Notes under the pieces: generated by a model
What the model was told of the DNA's origin: nothing
Database searches by the model: none
Seen by the model: only the letters and a program-made list of their open reading frames with translations
Assembly: GCA_023397505.1 (NCBI GenBank)
Contig: JAEWUC010000003.1
Coordinates: 248,001 to 312,000, forward strand
Length of the DNA: 64,000 nucleotides
Source of the DNA: Bacteroidota bacterium
GTDB lineage: Bacteria; Bacteroidota; Ignavibacteria; Ignavibacteriales; Melioribacteraceae
Reading direction: 5' to 3'
Part shown: piece by piece, positions 8,568 to 17,155 of the stretch
How the letters are laid out: the number at the start of each line of letters is the position of its first letter
Numbering within the stretch: position 1 is the first letter of the stretch
Made by a program: the position numbers and the translations under genes

Positions 8568-10064
8568 GTGTCACTGTTATCTCAAATAAAGAATGCAATT
8601 ATAAATTTTCAAAGAAGAATTTCGTGGAAATTAACACTTTGGGTTTGGTTGTTAATTGTGGCAACAATAATATTTTTTATTTCATTCACAATACCGTTTC
8701 AGCAAAACACTGTTTTAAGCCGCATGGATAACGAGGCTGAAGATATAGCTACATCGATTCTTCATGCTAACTCCACTTCTTTAATTACTGAAGAATACGG
8801 ACTTGTTGTTGACCATTGTATAAATATAGTTAAGGAAAGTAAATCAATATTATATCTTAAACTTGTTAAAACAAACGGATTCACTCTTTTCTTTACAAGA
8901 GATCAGTGGGCACAAAAATATGATTCGGTTCATGTAATTGAAAATTCACTGCAGAAAGGTAAGATTGAATATTCCGAATTGATATCAAAAAATGTATATA
9001 AAAAATATGTCCCCTATAATTATTCGGGTTTGACATGGGGATGGATTGAAGTTGGCTTGTCGTTGGATTATTACGACCAGAGCAGAAAAGAAATTACGTA
9101 CCGACTTACCTGGCTGGCCGTTGTTATGGCAGTAATCGGTTTTATTTCTTCAAGTTATTTTGCAAAACGATTAACAGGGCCAATAATATCTTTGGATAAT
9201 GCGACAAAAGAAATAGCCGGCGGCAATCTTAACGCAAAAACAAAGGTCAAAACCGGTGACGAGCTTGAAAGTCTTGCCGATTCGTTTAACAAGATGACAG
9301 ACTCGCTAAGAGCCGCCAAAGAAAATCTTGAAGCAAAAGTTAAGGAGCGAACTTATCAGCTTGAAATTACAAACAAAGTGCTGTCGGGTGAAATTGCAGA
9401 AAGAAAGAAGGCAGAAATATCTTTACAAAATTCTATTAAAGAAAAAGATGTACTGCTTAAAGAAATTCATCATAGGGTGAAAAATAATTTGCAGATTATA
9501 ACTTCTTTACTAAATCTCCAAACGAGATATATTAAGGATGAAGAAAACCTGGCGATTTTCCGCGACAGCCAGAACAGAGTAAAATCCATGGCGCTTGTTC
9601 ATGAAAAACTTTATCAATCACAAAATTTTTCGCAAATCGACCTGCGTGAATATATTATAAATCTTTCATCTTTCATTAGCGAAACATATTCGGGCGGTAA
9701 TTCCCAAATAAAAATGGAATACGATTTAGAAAACTTGATTTTACCTTTAGATACTGTTGTACCTTTAGGTTTAATTTTAAGCGAACTTATTTCCAATTCT
9801 TACAAGTATGCCTTCGCCGGTTCAGATGATTTTGGAAATAACAGAATAAAAATATCAACGATTCGCAATTCGGACGGGCACGATAAAGTGATAGTGGAAG
9901 ATAATGGTGTTGGTTTGCCCAAAAATCTTAATATCGAAAACACCCATTCACTTGGTTTAAAGCTCGTAAGTAATTTATGTATGCAGATAGACGCGGAATT
10001 ATTTATTGATACAAACAGCGGTACAAAATTCACAATAATACTCAACAACAATAACAACACATAA
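8568..10064 (+). CDS. Membrane sensor histidine kinase, HAMP plus HisKA_2 type
   Basis: The protein has 498 residues and probably uses a GTG start (AAGGA lies upstream). Two membrane helices (about 22-44 and 178-198) flank a roughly 130-residue periplasmic sensor region. A HAMP domain follows (about 200-250, with GDELESLADSFNKMTDSL), then a coiled coil. The dimerisation domain is HisKA_2, with the phospho-acceptor in EIHHRVKNN (His301/302). A HATPase domain has NSYKYAF and VEDNGVGLP. HisKA_2 kinases commonly signal to stand-alone receivers, and one overlaps this gene's stop. The upstream binding proteins may feed ligands to its periplasmic domain (inference). Confidence 0.93.
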   Translation: MSLLSQIKNAIINFQRRISWKLTLWVWLLIVATIIFFISFTIPFQQNTVLSRMDNEAEDIATSILHANSTSLITEEYGLVVDHCINIVKESKSILYLKLVKTNGFTLFFTRDQWAQKYDSVHVIENSLQKGKIEYSELISKNVYKKYVPYNYSGLTWGWIEVGLSLDYYDQSRKEITYRLTWLAVVMAVIGFISSSYFAKRLTGPIISLDNATKEIAGGNLNAKTKVKTGDELESLADSFNKMTDSLRAAKENLEAKVKERTYQLEITNKVLSGEIAERKKAEISLQNSIKEKDVLLKEIHHRVKNNLQIITSLLNLQTRYIKDEENLAIFRDSQNRVKSMALVHEKLYQSQNFSQIDLREYIINLSSFISETYSGGNSQIKMEYDLENLILPLDTVVPLGLILSELISNSYKYAFAGSDDFGNNRIKISTIRNSDGHDKVIVEDNGVGLPKNLNIENTHSLGLKLVSNLCMQIDAELFIDTNSGTKFTIILNNNNNT

Positions 10065-10447
10065 TGCAAACACCTATAAAAATATTAATTGTAGAAGACG
10101 AAATAATAGTGGCAATGGAAATTGAATTTGCGCTTCAATCGAGCGGTTTTAATGTTGTAGGCAAAGCATCAAATTCTCAAAAAGCTTTGGAGCTTGCCGA
10201 AAAATTTTTACCGGATGTAATTTTAATGGACATCAATATAAAAGGCAATTCAAACGGAATAGAAACGGCGCTGGATATTTTTAAATTCCACAAACCTGCT
10301 GTTATTTTTGTCTCGGCTTACAGCGACAAAGAAACGATGGACAAATTAAAAAAAGTGCAGCCGCATTTTTATTTGTCTAAACCATATACTCATTCAGAGT
10401 TAAAAGAAAAAATTGCCGAAGCATTATCAGGAATAACTCCTGCTTAA
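10064..10447 (+). CDS. Single-domain response regulator (CheY-like receiver)
   Basis: The protein is 127 residues and is only a receiver domain. The acidic pocket is in LIVEDE (Glu11/Asp12), the phospho-acceptor is Asp56 in VILMDINIKG, and the conserved Lys106 is in LSKPYT. No output domain exists, so it must act by protein contact, as in phosphorelays. Its ATG overlaps the kinase stop codon (TAATG), implying translational coupling and a cognate pair. It converges with the transporter gene, overlapping its end by four bases. Confidence 0.95.
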   Translation: MQTPIKILIVEDEIIVAMEIEFALQSSGFNVVGKASNSQKALELAEKFLPDVILMDINIKGNSNGIETALDIFKFHKPAVIFVSAYSDKETMDKLKKVQPHFYLSKPYTHSELKEKIAEALSGITPA

Positions 10448-11334
10448 ACAAGAAACAACAATGCAACTCCCCCTACTGCAACAAAAGCGCCGAGTATGGA
10501 AATCCACGTTAATTTTTCCTTGTAATAATATCTTATCATAGGCAGCATAATTATCGGACTTGTAGCCATCAATGTTGAAGCAATCCCAATTTTTGAATAA
10601 GTAATTGCCACCATACTAAGTGTTATTCCGAAAAATGGACCAAGTATTGCGCCGATGGCAGTGTAGATAAATGCTTTTTTGTCGTTCATAAAAACAGTAA
10701 TTGGTTTATTGAATTTTTTTGTCATTACCGCTAGCGGATATAAAATTATTACCGATGCAAAAAGTCTCATAAAATTTGCGGTAAAACTGTTTATTGTACC
10801 CTCATTCAAAGCAAACTTTGCAAAGATTAATCCAACAGCCTGACCAACCGCACCAAGGAATGCATAAAAAATCCCAAGCTTATCTATTTTATATTTTGAA
10901 GAAGGTATTTCCTGGCGTTCGAAAACAACAATTGCAACTCCTGCAATCGTAATTATAATTCCCAACACACCTAAGTAAGATAGATTTTCATTCAAAAAAA
11001 TGTAGGCAAGTACAGCAGCAATAGCTGGTGCAAGAGCCATAATTAACATCGCAAGCCGTGCACCAATATTTTGATATGCTTTGAATAAAAATGTGTCACC
11101 TATTATTAAACCGATAATCCCGCTTACGGATAAAAAGAAAATTTGCCTAAACGAAAGATCAATTTGAATTCCGAATAAAAGCATTGTGATAACAAGAAAA
11201 ATTATGGCAAGAACCATCCGCGTGATATTCACATAAATTGTATTTATTCTTTGAGAAGCTTCCGAAAACGCTATTGATGTTCCCGACCATAATAAAGCAG
11301 TTGCAAGTGCTGCAAATTCCCCGATGTAAGACAT
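10444..11334 (-). CDS. EamA-family (DMT superfamily) membrane transporter
   Basis: This 296-residue protein has about ten membrane helices arranged as two EamA repeats. Each repeat ends in a glycine-rich helix, for example FLNENLSYLGVLGIIITIAG and YKEKLTWISILGAFVAVGGV. It begins YIGEFAALATALLWSGTSIA, as typical family members do. These carriers export or import amino acids, nucleotides or related metabolites across the inner membrane; the substrate cannot be predicted. It is followed on the minus strand by no close gene and converges with the response regulator. Confidence 0.9.
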   Translation of the reverse strand: MSYIGEFAALATALLWSGTSIAFSEASQRINTIYVNITRMVLAIIFLVITMLLFGIQIDLSFRQIFFLSVSGIIGLIIGDTFLFKAYQNIGARLAMLIMALAPAIAAVLAYIFLNENLSYLGVLGIIITIAGVAIVVFERQEIPSSKYKIDKLGIFYAFLGAVGQAVGLIFAKFALNEGTINSFTANFMRLFASVIILYPLAVMTKKFNKPITVFMNDKKAFIYTAIGAILGPFFGITLSMVAITYSKIGIASTLMATSPIIMLPMIRYYYKEKLTWISILGAFVAVGGVALLFLV

Positions 11335-11378
11335 ATGTTATTATTCTTTGATTGTTAAAATGCTTATGAAAAAAAATA

Positions 11379-12422
11379 TTAAAGTTTTTTCCCCGAGTTA
11401 AGTTCATTCCATTTATCTTTAATTACCTTCCATACATAATCTACAGTTATCATTTCCATTGCGTTTTTTTCATCTTCGTCGGAATAATGTTCAAGTATAA
11501 GCGGAGATTTTATATTTGCGTTTGATTCACCGTAAGCACCCCAATCCGTTGGATCAGATGAACCGAGAAGCGCAACTACCGTTGTTCTATCTGCAACTGC
11601 AACATTCATTGGCCCAGTACAATTGGAGAAAAACAAAGTTGAATTTTTTATAATAGCGGCTAGTTCACCAATACTTTTAGTTCTTTCTGAAACAATCACG
11701 TTTGGTCCTAATCCATCAGCAACATTGCGGGCAAGTTTTTCTTCATCGGCGCCCCATGTAATAATTATCTTCACATTTAATTTTTCAACGGCAAGTTTAA
11801 TTATCTCGCGGAATCTATCCGGCATCCATGCCCGTATTGGTCTGCTTGCCCCGGGATGAATACAAATTGTATTATCTTTTGAAAGATTATTCTTTTGGAA
11901 AAATTGATCCGCAAATTTTTGGTCATTTTCAGAAATAAATATCGTTGGGATTTCATCTTTAACAGTGATTCCGAGTGCTTTAACAATATCAAGGTTGCGG
12001 TGAATTTCATGGTATCTTCCCGATGGCGCTTCCGCATGAATAGTGTACAAGCCCATTACATTTTTTGGCCCCGAACTAACCCTGTATTTAGCTCCAGATA
12101 AAAAAGCAAGCACGGCTCCGCGTTCGGATGTCCAACGCAAATTTATAGCTAAATCAAATTTTCTTTTTCGAAGCTCATAAATCAATTTTAGCTGATTTAA
12201 AAACGATTCGTCAACCCTATTGCCCTTAGTTTTGATAACAATTAATTCATTGTATAAAAAACCTTCGGGTAAAATCTGCGTCATCAAATGATTTGAGAGA
12301 ATCGTAATCTTAGCATCCGGATAATTTTCCCGCACAGCTGCAATTGCGGACGTACTCATTACAATATCGCCGAGCGCACCCCACTTTATTATCAATATAT
12401 TTTTGACTTCACTTCGCATCAT
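11379..12422 (-). CDS. Glycosyltransferase family 9 (heptosyltransferase-like), copy A
   Basis: At 347 residues this matches ADP-heptose:LPS heptosyltransferases. The N terminus has the classical IIKWGALGDIVMSTSAIAAV segment. The C-terminal nucleotide-binding half has ICIHPGASRPIRAWMPDRFR and a later FSNCTGPMNVAVA motif typical of the family. It would add heptose or a related sugar to the LPS core on the cytoplasmic face of the inner membrane. The reading frame overlaps the next upstream gene (a second family member) by four bases, so the two are co-translated. Confidence 0.9.
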   Translation of the reverse strand: MMRSEVKNILIIKWGALGDIVMSTSAIAAVRENYPDAKITILSNHLMTQILPEGFLYNELIVIKTKGNRVDESFLNQLKLIYELRKRKFDLAINLRWTSERGAVLAFLSGAKYRVSSGPKNVMGLYTIHAEAPSGRYHEIHRNLDIVKALGITVKDEIPTIFISENDQKFADQFFQKNNLSKDNTICIHPGASRPIRAWMPDRFREIIKLAVEKLNVKIIITWGADEEKLARNVADGLGPNVIVSERTKSIGELAAIIKNSTLFFSNCTGPMNVAVADRTTVVALLGSSDPTDWGAYGESNANIKSPLILEHYSDEDEKNAMEMITVDYVWKVIKDKWNELNSGKKL

Positions 12423-13432
12423 AATTTTAAAATATCAATTGTTTTTTTATAAACCTCATTAGCTGAAATCCCGGAAAGGAATCCTGTTCTTTTTGAGTTT
12501 ATTTCTTCAACAAATCTTTTCCCGGTAATAAAACTATATGACTCAATATCGTGATAAAAATTCCAGAATGATAAATTATCTTCCGGAACGAGAGCAAGAA
12601 CAGGTGTTTGTACTGCAACCGCAAGATGACGTGTACCTGTATCATGAGTAATTAAAAGATTACACCTTTTTAGTAATGCACAAGTTTTAGAAATACCCGC
12701 TGATGAAATGTTTACAATTTCATTTCCGGTAAATTTAGAATAAATGCTCTCACAGATTATTTTATCCTGAGGGCCCTCTACAAGAACGATTTTTATATTT
12801 TTATTTTTTTTCAGTTTATTAATTAACTCAATAAAACTATCTGCCGGCCATATTTTTGTTGGCTCGCTTGCACCCGGATGAATTGCAATTATTATATTGT
12901 TTTCGGCAATACCATTTTCACTTAAAAATTGACCAGCCCACTGTTCGTCATTTTCGAACGTAAAAAATTCAGTTCTGGTATTTTCAATGCTACCGGTATA
13001 CTCTTCGATAATTCTATTATAATAGTTCAAGTAGCTTATTGAATCTTCATCAACTTTTACTTTTCTATTGAACAAGAAACTAAAACTTTGCTTTAACGGT
13101 GCAATACGTATTTTAGCGCCCGAAAACCAAGCCCAAAACGCCGTGCGGTCGCCGGGATGCATTGAAATAACTACGTTAAATTTTTCATTTCGAATTTTCT
13201 TTATGAATTTAATTCCTTCGATAATTTTATCGAACCCTGAATTTCCTTTCATGCCCGCATCAAATGAAATTATTTTATCAACATTCGGATTATTGGCGAG
13301 CACTTCTTCATATCCCTTACGCAAAAGAAAAACTATCTGAGCATTCGGCTCATGCTTTCTTAAAGCTCTTATTCCAGGAGTAGAAACAATCAAGTCGCCC
13401 AAATATTTAATATTTATAAGAAGAATCTTCAT
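12419..13432 (-). CDS. Glycosyltransferase family 9 (heptosyltransferase-like), copy B
   Basis: I chose ATG 13432 (337 residues, MKILLINIKYLGDLIVSTPG) over a TTG start at 13447 because the family begins exactly there. The ATP/sugar-nucleotide half includes IAIHPGASEPTKIWPADSF and LITHDTGTRHLAVAVQTP. It is clearly homologous to copy A but diverged. The adjacent pair suggests two successive additions in lipopolysaccharide core synthesis. A terminator for enolase lies immediately upstream, so this gene probably has its own promoter in a very short gap or is read through from eno. Confidence 0.9.
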   Translation of the reverse strand: MKILLINIKYLGDLIVSTPGIRALRKHEPNAQIVFLLRKGYEEVLANNPNVDKIISFDAGMKGNSGFDKIIEGIKFIKKIRNEKFNVVISMHPGDRTAFWAWFSGAKIRIAPLKQSFSFLFNRKVKVDEDSISYLNYYNRIIEEYTGSIENTRTEFFTFENDEQWAGQFLSENGIAENNIIIAIHPGASEPTKIWPADSFIELINKLKKNKNIKIVLVEGPQDKIICESIYSKFTGNEIVNISSAGISKTCALLKRCNLLITHDTGTRHLAVAVQTPVLALVPEDNLSFWNFYHDIESYSFITGKRFVEEINSKRTGFLSGISANEVYKKTIDILKL

Positions 13433-13460
13433 AAAGAATTGTGACAAATTACTTTAATAT

Positions 13461-13487
13461 AAAAAAAGCGCCCGGTAATAAGGCGCT
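13461..13487 (-). terminator. Intrinsic terminator of enolase
   Basis: On the minus strand the stem AGCGCC/GGCGCT (13482-13487 with 13467-13472) is followed by a run of Ts (13461-13466). It sits between the eno stop and the glycosyltransferase start. Confidence 0.75.
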
Positions 13488-13513
13488 TTCTGTATTTACT
13501 ATTTCACTAATTT

Positions 13514-14809
13514 TTACTCAACAGAATAATTGATAGCAGAAATTCCGGGGAATATTGCAGTAGTATCTAATTCCTGTTCAATTCTTAAAAGCTGATTGTA
13601 TTTTGCAATACGATCTGTTCTGCTTGCAGAACCGGTTTTAATTTGTCCTGCATTTGTAGCGACAGCAATATCGGCAATTGTAGTATCTTCTGTTTCACCA
13701 GAACGGTGGCTTACTACTGCAGTATATCCTGCACGTTTAGCCATTTCCATGGCATCAAGTGTTTCAGTCAATGTTCCAATTTGATTTACTTTTATCAAGA
13801 TTGAATTCGCAACACCTTTCTCAATTCCTTTTGCTAGGAATTCCGTATTAGTAACAAACAAATCGTCGCCGACTAATTGAATTTTATCACCAACTCTATC
13901 TGTCAATAATTTCCAGCCGTCCCAATCAAATTCTGCCATACCGTCTTCGATAGAAATAATAGGATATTGTTTTACCCAACTTGCCCAGTAATCAACCATT
14001 TTCTCTGGCGCCATAAATGACTTATCTGATTTAAAGAAGTAATATTGTTTTTTATCCTTATCCCACATCTCGCTGGTAGCGGGATCAAGAGCAATAAAAA
14101 TATCTTTGCCGGCTTTCAATCCAATTTTTTCGATGGCTTCTAAAATTACTGTAATAGCTTCTTCGTTGGATTTTAAGTTTGGAGCAAAACCGCCTTCATC
14201 ACCGACAGCTGTATTATAACCTTTTTTCTTTAGAATTGATTTTAACGAATGAAATGTTTCGGCGCCATATCTTAATGCTTCTGCAAATGTTGGAGCGCCG
14301 ACCGGCATAACCATAAATTCCTGGAAGTCAACATTATTATCTGCATGACTACCGCCGTTCAGAATATTCATCATTGGTACAGGAAGAGTTTTTGCGTTAA
14401 CTCCGCCGATATATCTGTACAACGGCATACCGAGTGATTCTGCGGCAGCTTTAGCACAAGCCAATGAAACGCCGAGAATTGCGTTTGCACCAAGTTCCGA
14501 TTTTGTTGGAGTCCCATCCAATTGAATTAAAAAATTATCTATTGAAACTTGATCAAGTGCGTCGAAATCAATCAATTCATCAGCAATTTTACTATTTACG
14601 TTTTCAACTGCTTTTAATGTTCCTTTACCAAGATAACGGGATTTATCGCCGTCTCTTAATTCAACTGCTTCATTTTCTCCAGTCGAAGCACCGCTTGGAA
14701 CCGCTGCTCTACCAACAATACCATTTTCCAGCGTAACTTCAACTTCAACTGTTGGATTGCCACGCGAATCGAGAATCTCTCTTCCCCATACATCTACAAT
14801 GGTCGTCAT
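13514..14809 (-). CDS. eno: Enolase (phosphopyruvate hydratase)
   Basis: The protein is a full-length enolase (431 residues) that interconverts 2-phosphoglycerate and phosphoenolpyruvate in glycolysis. It shows VWGREILDSRGNPTVEVEV at the start and VPSGASTGENEAVELRDG. The catalytic/metal region is visible as GDEGGFAPNL, SIEDGMAEFDWDGW, QLVGDDLFVTN, LIKVNQIGTLTETL and the signature SHRSGETEDTTIAD. An AGGAG ribosome site lies upstream of ATG 14809. It stands alone, with a dedicated terminator downstream. Confidence 0.98.
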   Translation of the reverse strand: MTTIVDVWGREILDSRGNPTVEVEVTLENGIVGRAAVPSGASTGENEAVELRDGDKSRYLGKGTLKAVENVNSKIADELIDFDALDQVSIDNFLIQLDGTPTKSELGANAILGVSLACAKAAAESLGMPLYRYIGGVNAKTLPVPMMNILNGGSHADNNVDFQEFMVMPVGAPTFAEALRYGAETFHSLKSILKKKGYNTAVGDEGGFAPNLKSNEEAITVILEAIEKIGLKAGKDIFIALDPATSEMWDKDKKQYYFFKSDKSFMAPEKMVDYWASWVKQYPIISIEDGMAEFDWDGWKLLTDRVGDKIQLVGDDLFVTNTEFLAKGIEKGVANSILIKVNQIGTLTETLDAMEMAKRAGYTAVVSHRSGETEDTTIADIAVATNAGQIKTGSASRTDRIAKYNQLLRIEQELDTTAIFPGISAINYSVE

Positions 14810-14966
14810 TTTACTATCTCCTAAGGTTTATGAATTTTATGTGACAAAAATAATCAAAAAAGACATGCAAATTCAATTTAGTTATTTGTATAATTATACA
14901 TTTACGAAGAAGATTTTGTAATGACTGATGTTAATAATTATATTTCCTCCGAAAAAATAATTATTT

Positions 14967-15041
<75 letters not shown>

Positions 15042-15043
15042 CG

Positions 15044-15070
15044 AAATAAAAAACTTAAGTTTTTTATTGC
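15044..15070 (+). terminator. Weak A/T-rich hairpin after tRNA-Arg
   Basis: The sequence AATAAAAAACTTAAGTTTTT is nearly self-complementary and ends in a T tract. It is a plausible bidirectional terminator for the tRNA transcript. With only A/T pairs the hairpin is weak, so the call is tentative. Confidence 0.4.
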
Positions 15071-15382
15071 ACTTTTTGTTTTTTTTGTTTAATTCTCTAT
15101 TGAGTTATAAAAAAATAATCTTCTCAAAATATTTCAATTAAAATTGAACCATAAGTTGTCAATTTGAAATTGTGATATTTCTTTACCTCCGCATATATAA
15201 GTTTATTACTGATAGATTAAATAAATATAATCTAGAAAGTTTTATATCATGAACCAAATAAGCCATACAAATGTTTGAATTAAAGATTACGTTATTGTGA
15301 TATTGCTAACTAAATTAGTTTGAATCCAATTATATATTTACGACATCAAAACAATTCAAGAACTAACAAAATAGGAGGAGAA
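15071..15382 (+). other. Leader/promoter region of the OmpA-family gene
   Basis: About 310 AT-rich bases without a gene. A strong ribosome site (AGGAGGAG, 15374-15380) ends it. An in-frame extension up to 15320 exists but lacks a ribosome site and would bury the signal peptide. Confidence 0.5.
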
Positions 15383-16861
15383 GTGAAGAAACTGTACATT
15401 TATGTTTTTATTGCAATATTTGCATTAGTCGGAGTCGCTAAAACAAATGCTCAATTTAAGGATTTTGGTTTAAAAGGCGGACTTCAGATCAACGGCGTTT
15501 TACCTGCAACAGAATTTGAAGATAGAAACGGCCTTGCACTCTCTTCATATATGCTTAGAGGTTTTTTAAGATTTGAACTTTCGGAATTATTTAACGGTGA
15601 ATTCGGGGTAGGTTACGCTAAATTTTCCGGTAATGATTATAATAACGGAACATATGAATCATCGGGAATTCCTATCGATTTAAGATTATTGATAACACCT
15701 TTTAACGCAGAAACTCTCAATCCGTATTTTTATCTTGGAGCCGGTATGTTGCACATAGGACTTGACAAAGCACCTATTTCTGTAGCCGCACAAGGTAATG
15801 GCGGTGACGACGGATTTTATGCACATTTTCCATTTGGTATAGGTACTGAAATTGCATTATCTGATTCTTGGATACTCGACGTAGCTGCTGGAGCCGACTA
15901 TACTTTATCCGAGAGATTAAACGGCTACAAGATTGAAGATTTCAACGACGCGTGGCTTAATGTTGGCGTTGGTATTACCTATGCAGGCGAAAACATGAAT
16001 TCCGATAAGGACAAAGACGGATTAACAAAACGAGAAGAGCTGGAACTCGGAACCGATCCTAATAATCCAGATACAGACGGCGACGGATTAAATGACGGTG
16101 ACGAAGTTAAAAAGTACAACACCGATCCTAAACTTGCAGATACCGACGGTGATGGTTTGAAAGATGGTGAAGAAGTATTGAATTATAAAACCAGCCCCGT
16201 TAAAGCCGATACAGACGGCGACGGCTTGAATGATTTTGATGAAGTTACAAAACACAAAACCGATCCGTTAAAAGCCGATACAGACGGTGACGGTTTGAAC
16301 GACGGCGAAGAAGTTAATACTTATAAAACAAGTCCTTTTAAAGCTGATACTGATAGTGATGGTTTGAACGACGGAGCGGAAGTTAAGCAGTTCAAGACCG
16401 ATCCATTAAAAGCCGATACTGATGGAGGAAGTGTACCCGATGGTAAGGAAGTTGAAAACGGAACTAACCCACTCGACCCAAGCGATGATGTTACGCCAAA
16501 AGTTGTTGAGAAAGAATTATCATTCGATAACATTCTTTTTGGGTTCGACAAATCCAAATTAACAAAAGAATCTCAAGCTACTCTCGATGCAATTTATGAT
16601 GCTTTGAACAAATACAGTGAAGCAAAAATTACATTGAGCGGTCATACGGATTCTATCGGTTCTGAAAATTACAATATGAAACTATCTGAAAAGAGAGCAA
16701 ATGTTGCAAAAGAATATCTTGTTAAGAAGGGATTGAACGCAGACGTAATTAATGTTGAATGGCTAGGTGAAAGTAAACCGGTAGTTCCAAATGATACACC
16801 TGCCGATAGAGCTAAGAACAGAAGAACTGAAGTAAAAGCAAAAGTTATGGAAAAGAAGTAA
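15383..16861 (+). CDS. OmpA-family outer-membrane protein with calcium-binding thrombospondin type 3 repeats
   Basis: I place the start at GTG 15383 because AGGAGGAG precedes it and a signal peptide follows at once (cleavage near TNAQF), giving 492 residues. Residues about 25-205 form a beta-barrel-like domain. Residues about 207-370 carry around seven TSP3-like repeats of the form DTDGDGLNDGEEV, which bind calcium. The C-terminal OmpA domain (about 378-485) includes the peptidoglycan-binding motif LSGHTDSIGSENYNMKLSEK and RRTEVKAKV. It likely tethers the outer membrane to peptidoglycan, with the repeats acting as a stiff spacer. A strong terminator follows. Confidence 0.93.
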   Translation: MKKLYIYVFIAIFALVGVAKTNAQFKDFGLKGGLQINGVLPATEFEDRNGLALSSYMLRGFLRFELSELFNGEFGVGYAKFSGNDYNNGTYESSGIPIDLRLLITPFNAETLNPYFYLGAGMLHIGLDKAPISVAAQGNGGDDGFYAHFPFGIGTEIALSDSWILDVAAGADYTLSERLNGYKIEDFNDAWLNVGVGITYAGENMNSDKDKDGLTKREELELGTDPNNPDTDGDGLNDGDEVKKYNTDPKLADTDGDGLKDGEEVLNYKTSPVKADTDGDGLNDFDEVTKHKTDPLKADTDGDGLNDGEEVNTYKTSPFKADTDSDGLNDGAEVKQFKTDPLKADTDGGSVPDGKEVENGTNPLDPSDDVTPKVVEKELSFDNILFGFDKSKLTKESQATLDAIYDALNKYSEAKITLSGHTDSIGSENYNMKLSEKRANVAKEYLVKKGLNADVINVEWLGESKPVVPNDTPADRAKNRRTEVKAKVMEKK

Positions 16862-16883
16862 TTAGGTTTGTAAGAAGAGAATT

Positions 16884-16909
16884 AAAGGGCTTGCCGAGGC
16901 AAGCCCTTT
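16884..16909 (+). terminator. Strong intrinsic terminator after the OmpA gene
   Basis: An 11-base-pair stem (AAAGGGCTTGC with GCAAGCCCTTT) has a CGAG tetraloop and sits 22 bases past the stop. The A-run and T-run on both sides would let it work in both directions. Confidence 0.85.
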
Positions 16910-16939
16910 ATTATTTTAAAGTAGCGAATAATCAGAATA

Positions 16940-17058
16940 CTATTTCAATAAATTCATTTTCCCAACAGTTTTATGACTGCCGCATTTGATTTCATAAAAA
17001 TAAATTCCGCTTAAATATTCGTTATTCTTGATCGAGAGTTTTTCAATATCATCCCCAT
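16940..17058 (-). pseudogene. Remnant of a type IX secretion C-terminal sorting domain
   Basis: Reading the minus strand from 17058 to the stop at 16940 gives about 39 residues: NGDDIEKLSIKNNEYLSGIY, then FYEIKCGSHKTVGKMNLLK. This matches the ends of type A sorting domains (pattern LxSGIYFYxLxxG...KKMxLLK). In-frame stops lie immediately upstream and no ORF continues, so only the tail of a former cargo gene remains, next to the OmpA terminator. The match is by eye. Confidence 0.6.
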
Positions 17059-17155
17059 TTAAAATATGTCAATATCGTTGTAAATAATTTATCAAGCGAT
17101 TTTTTCTTTGCAGATAGCGAGATTAATCCTTCCTGATTAATTATTAATACAAAAA

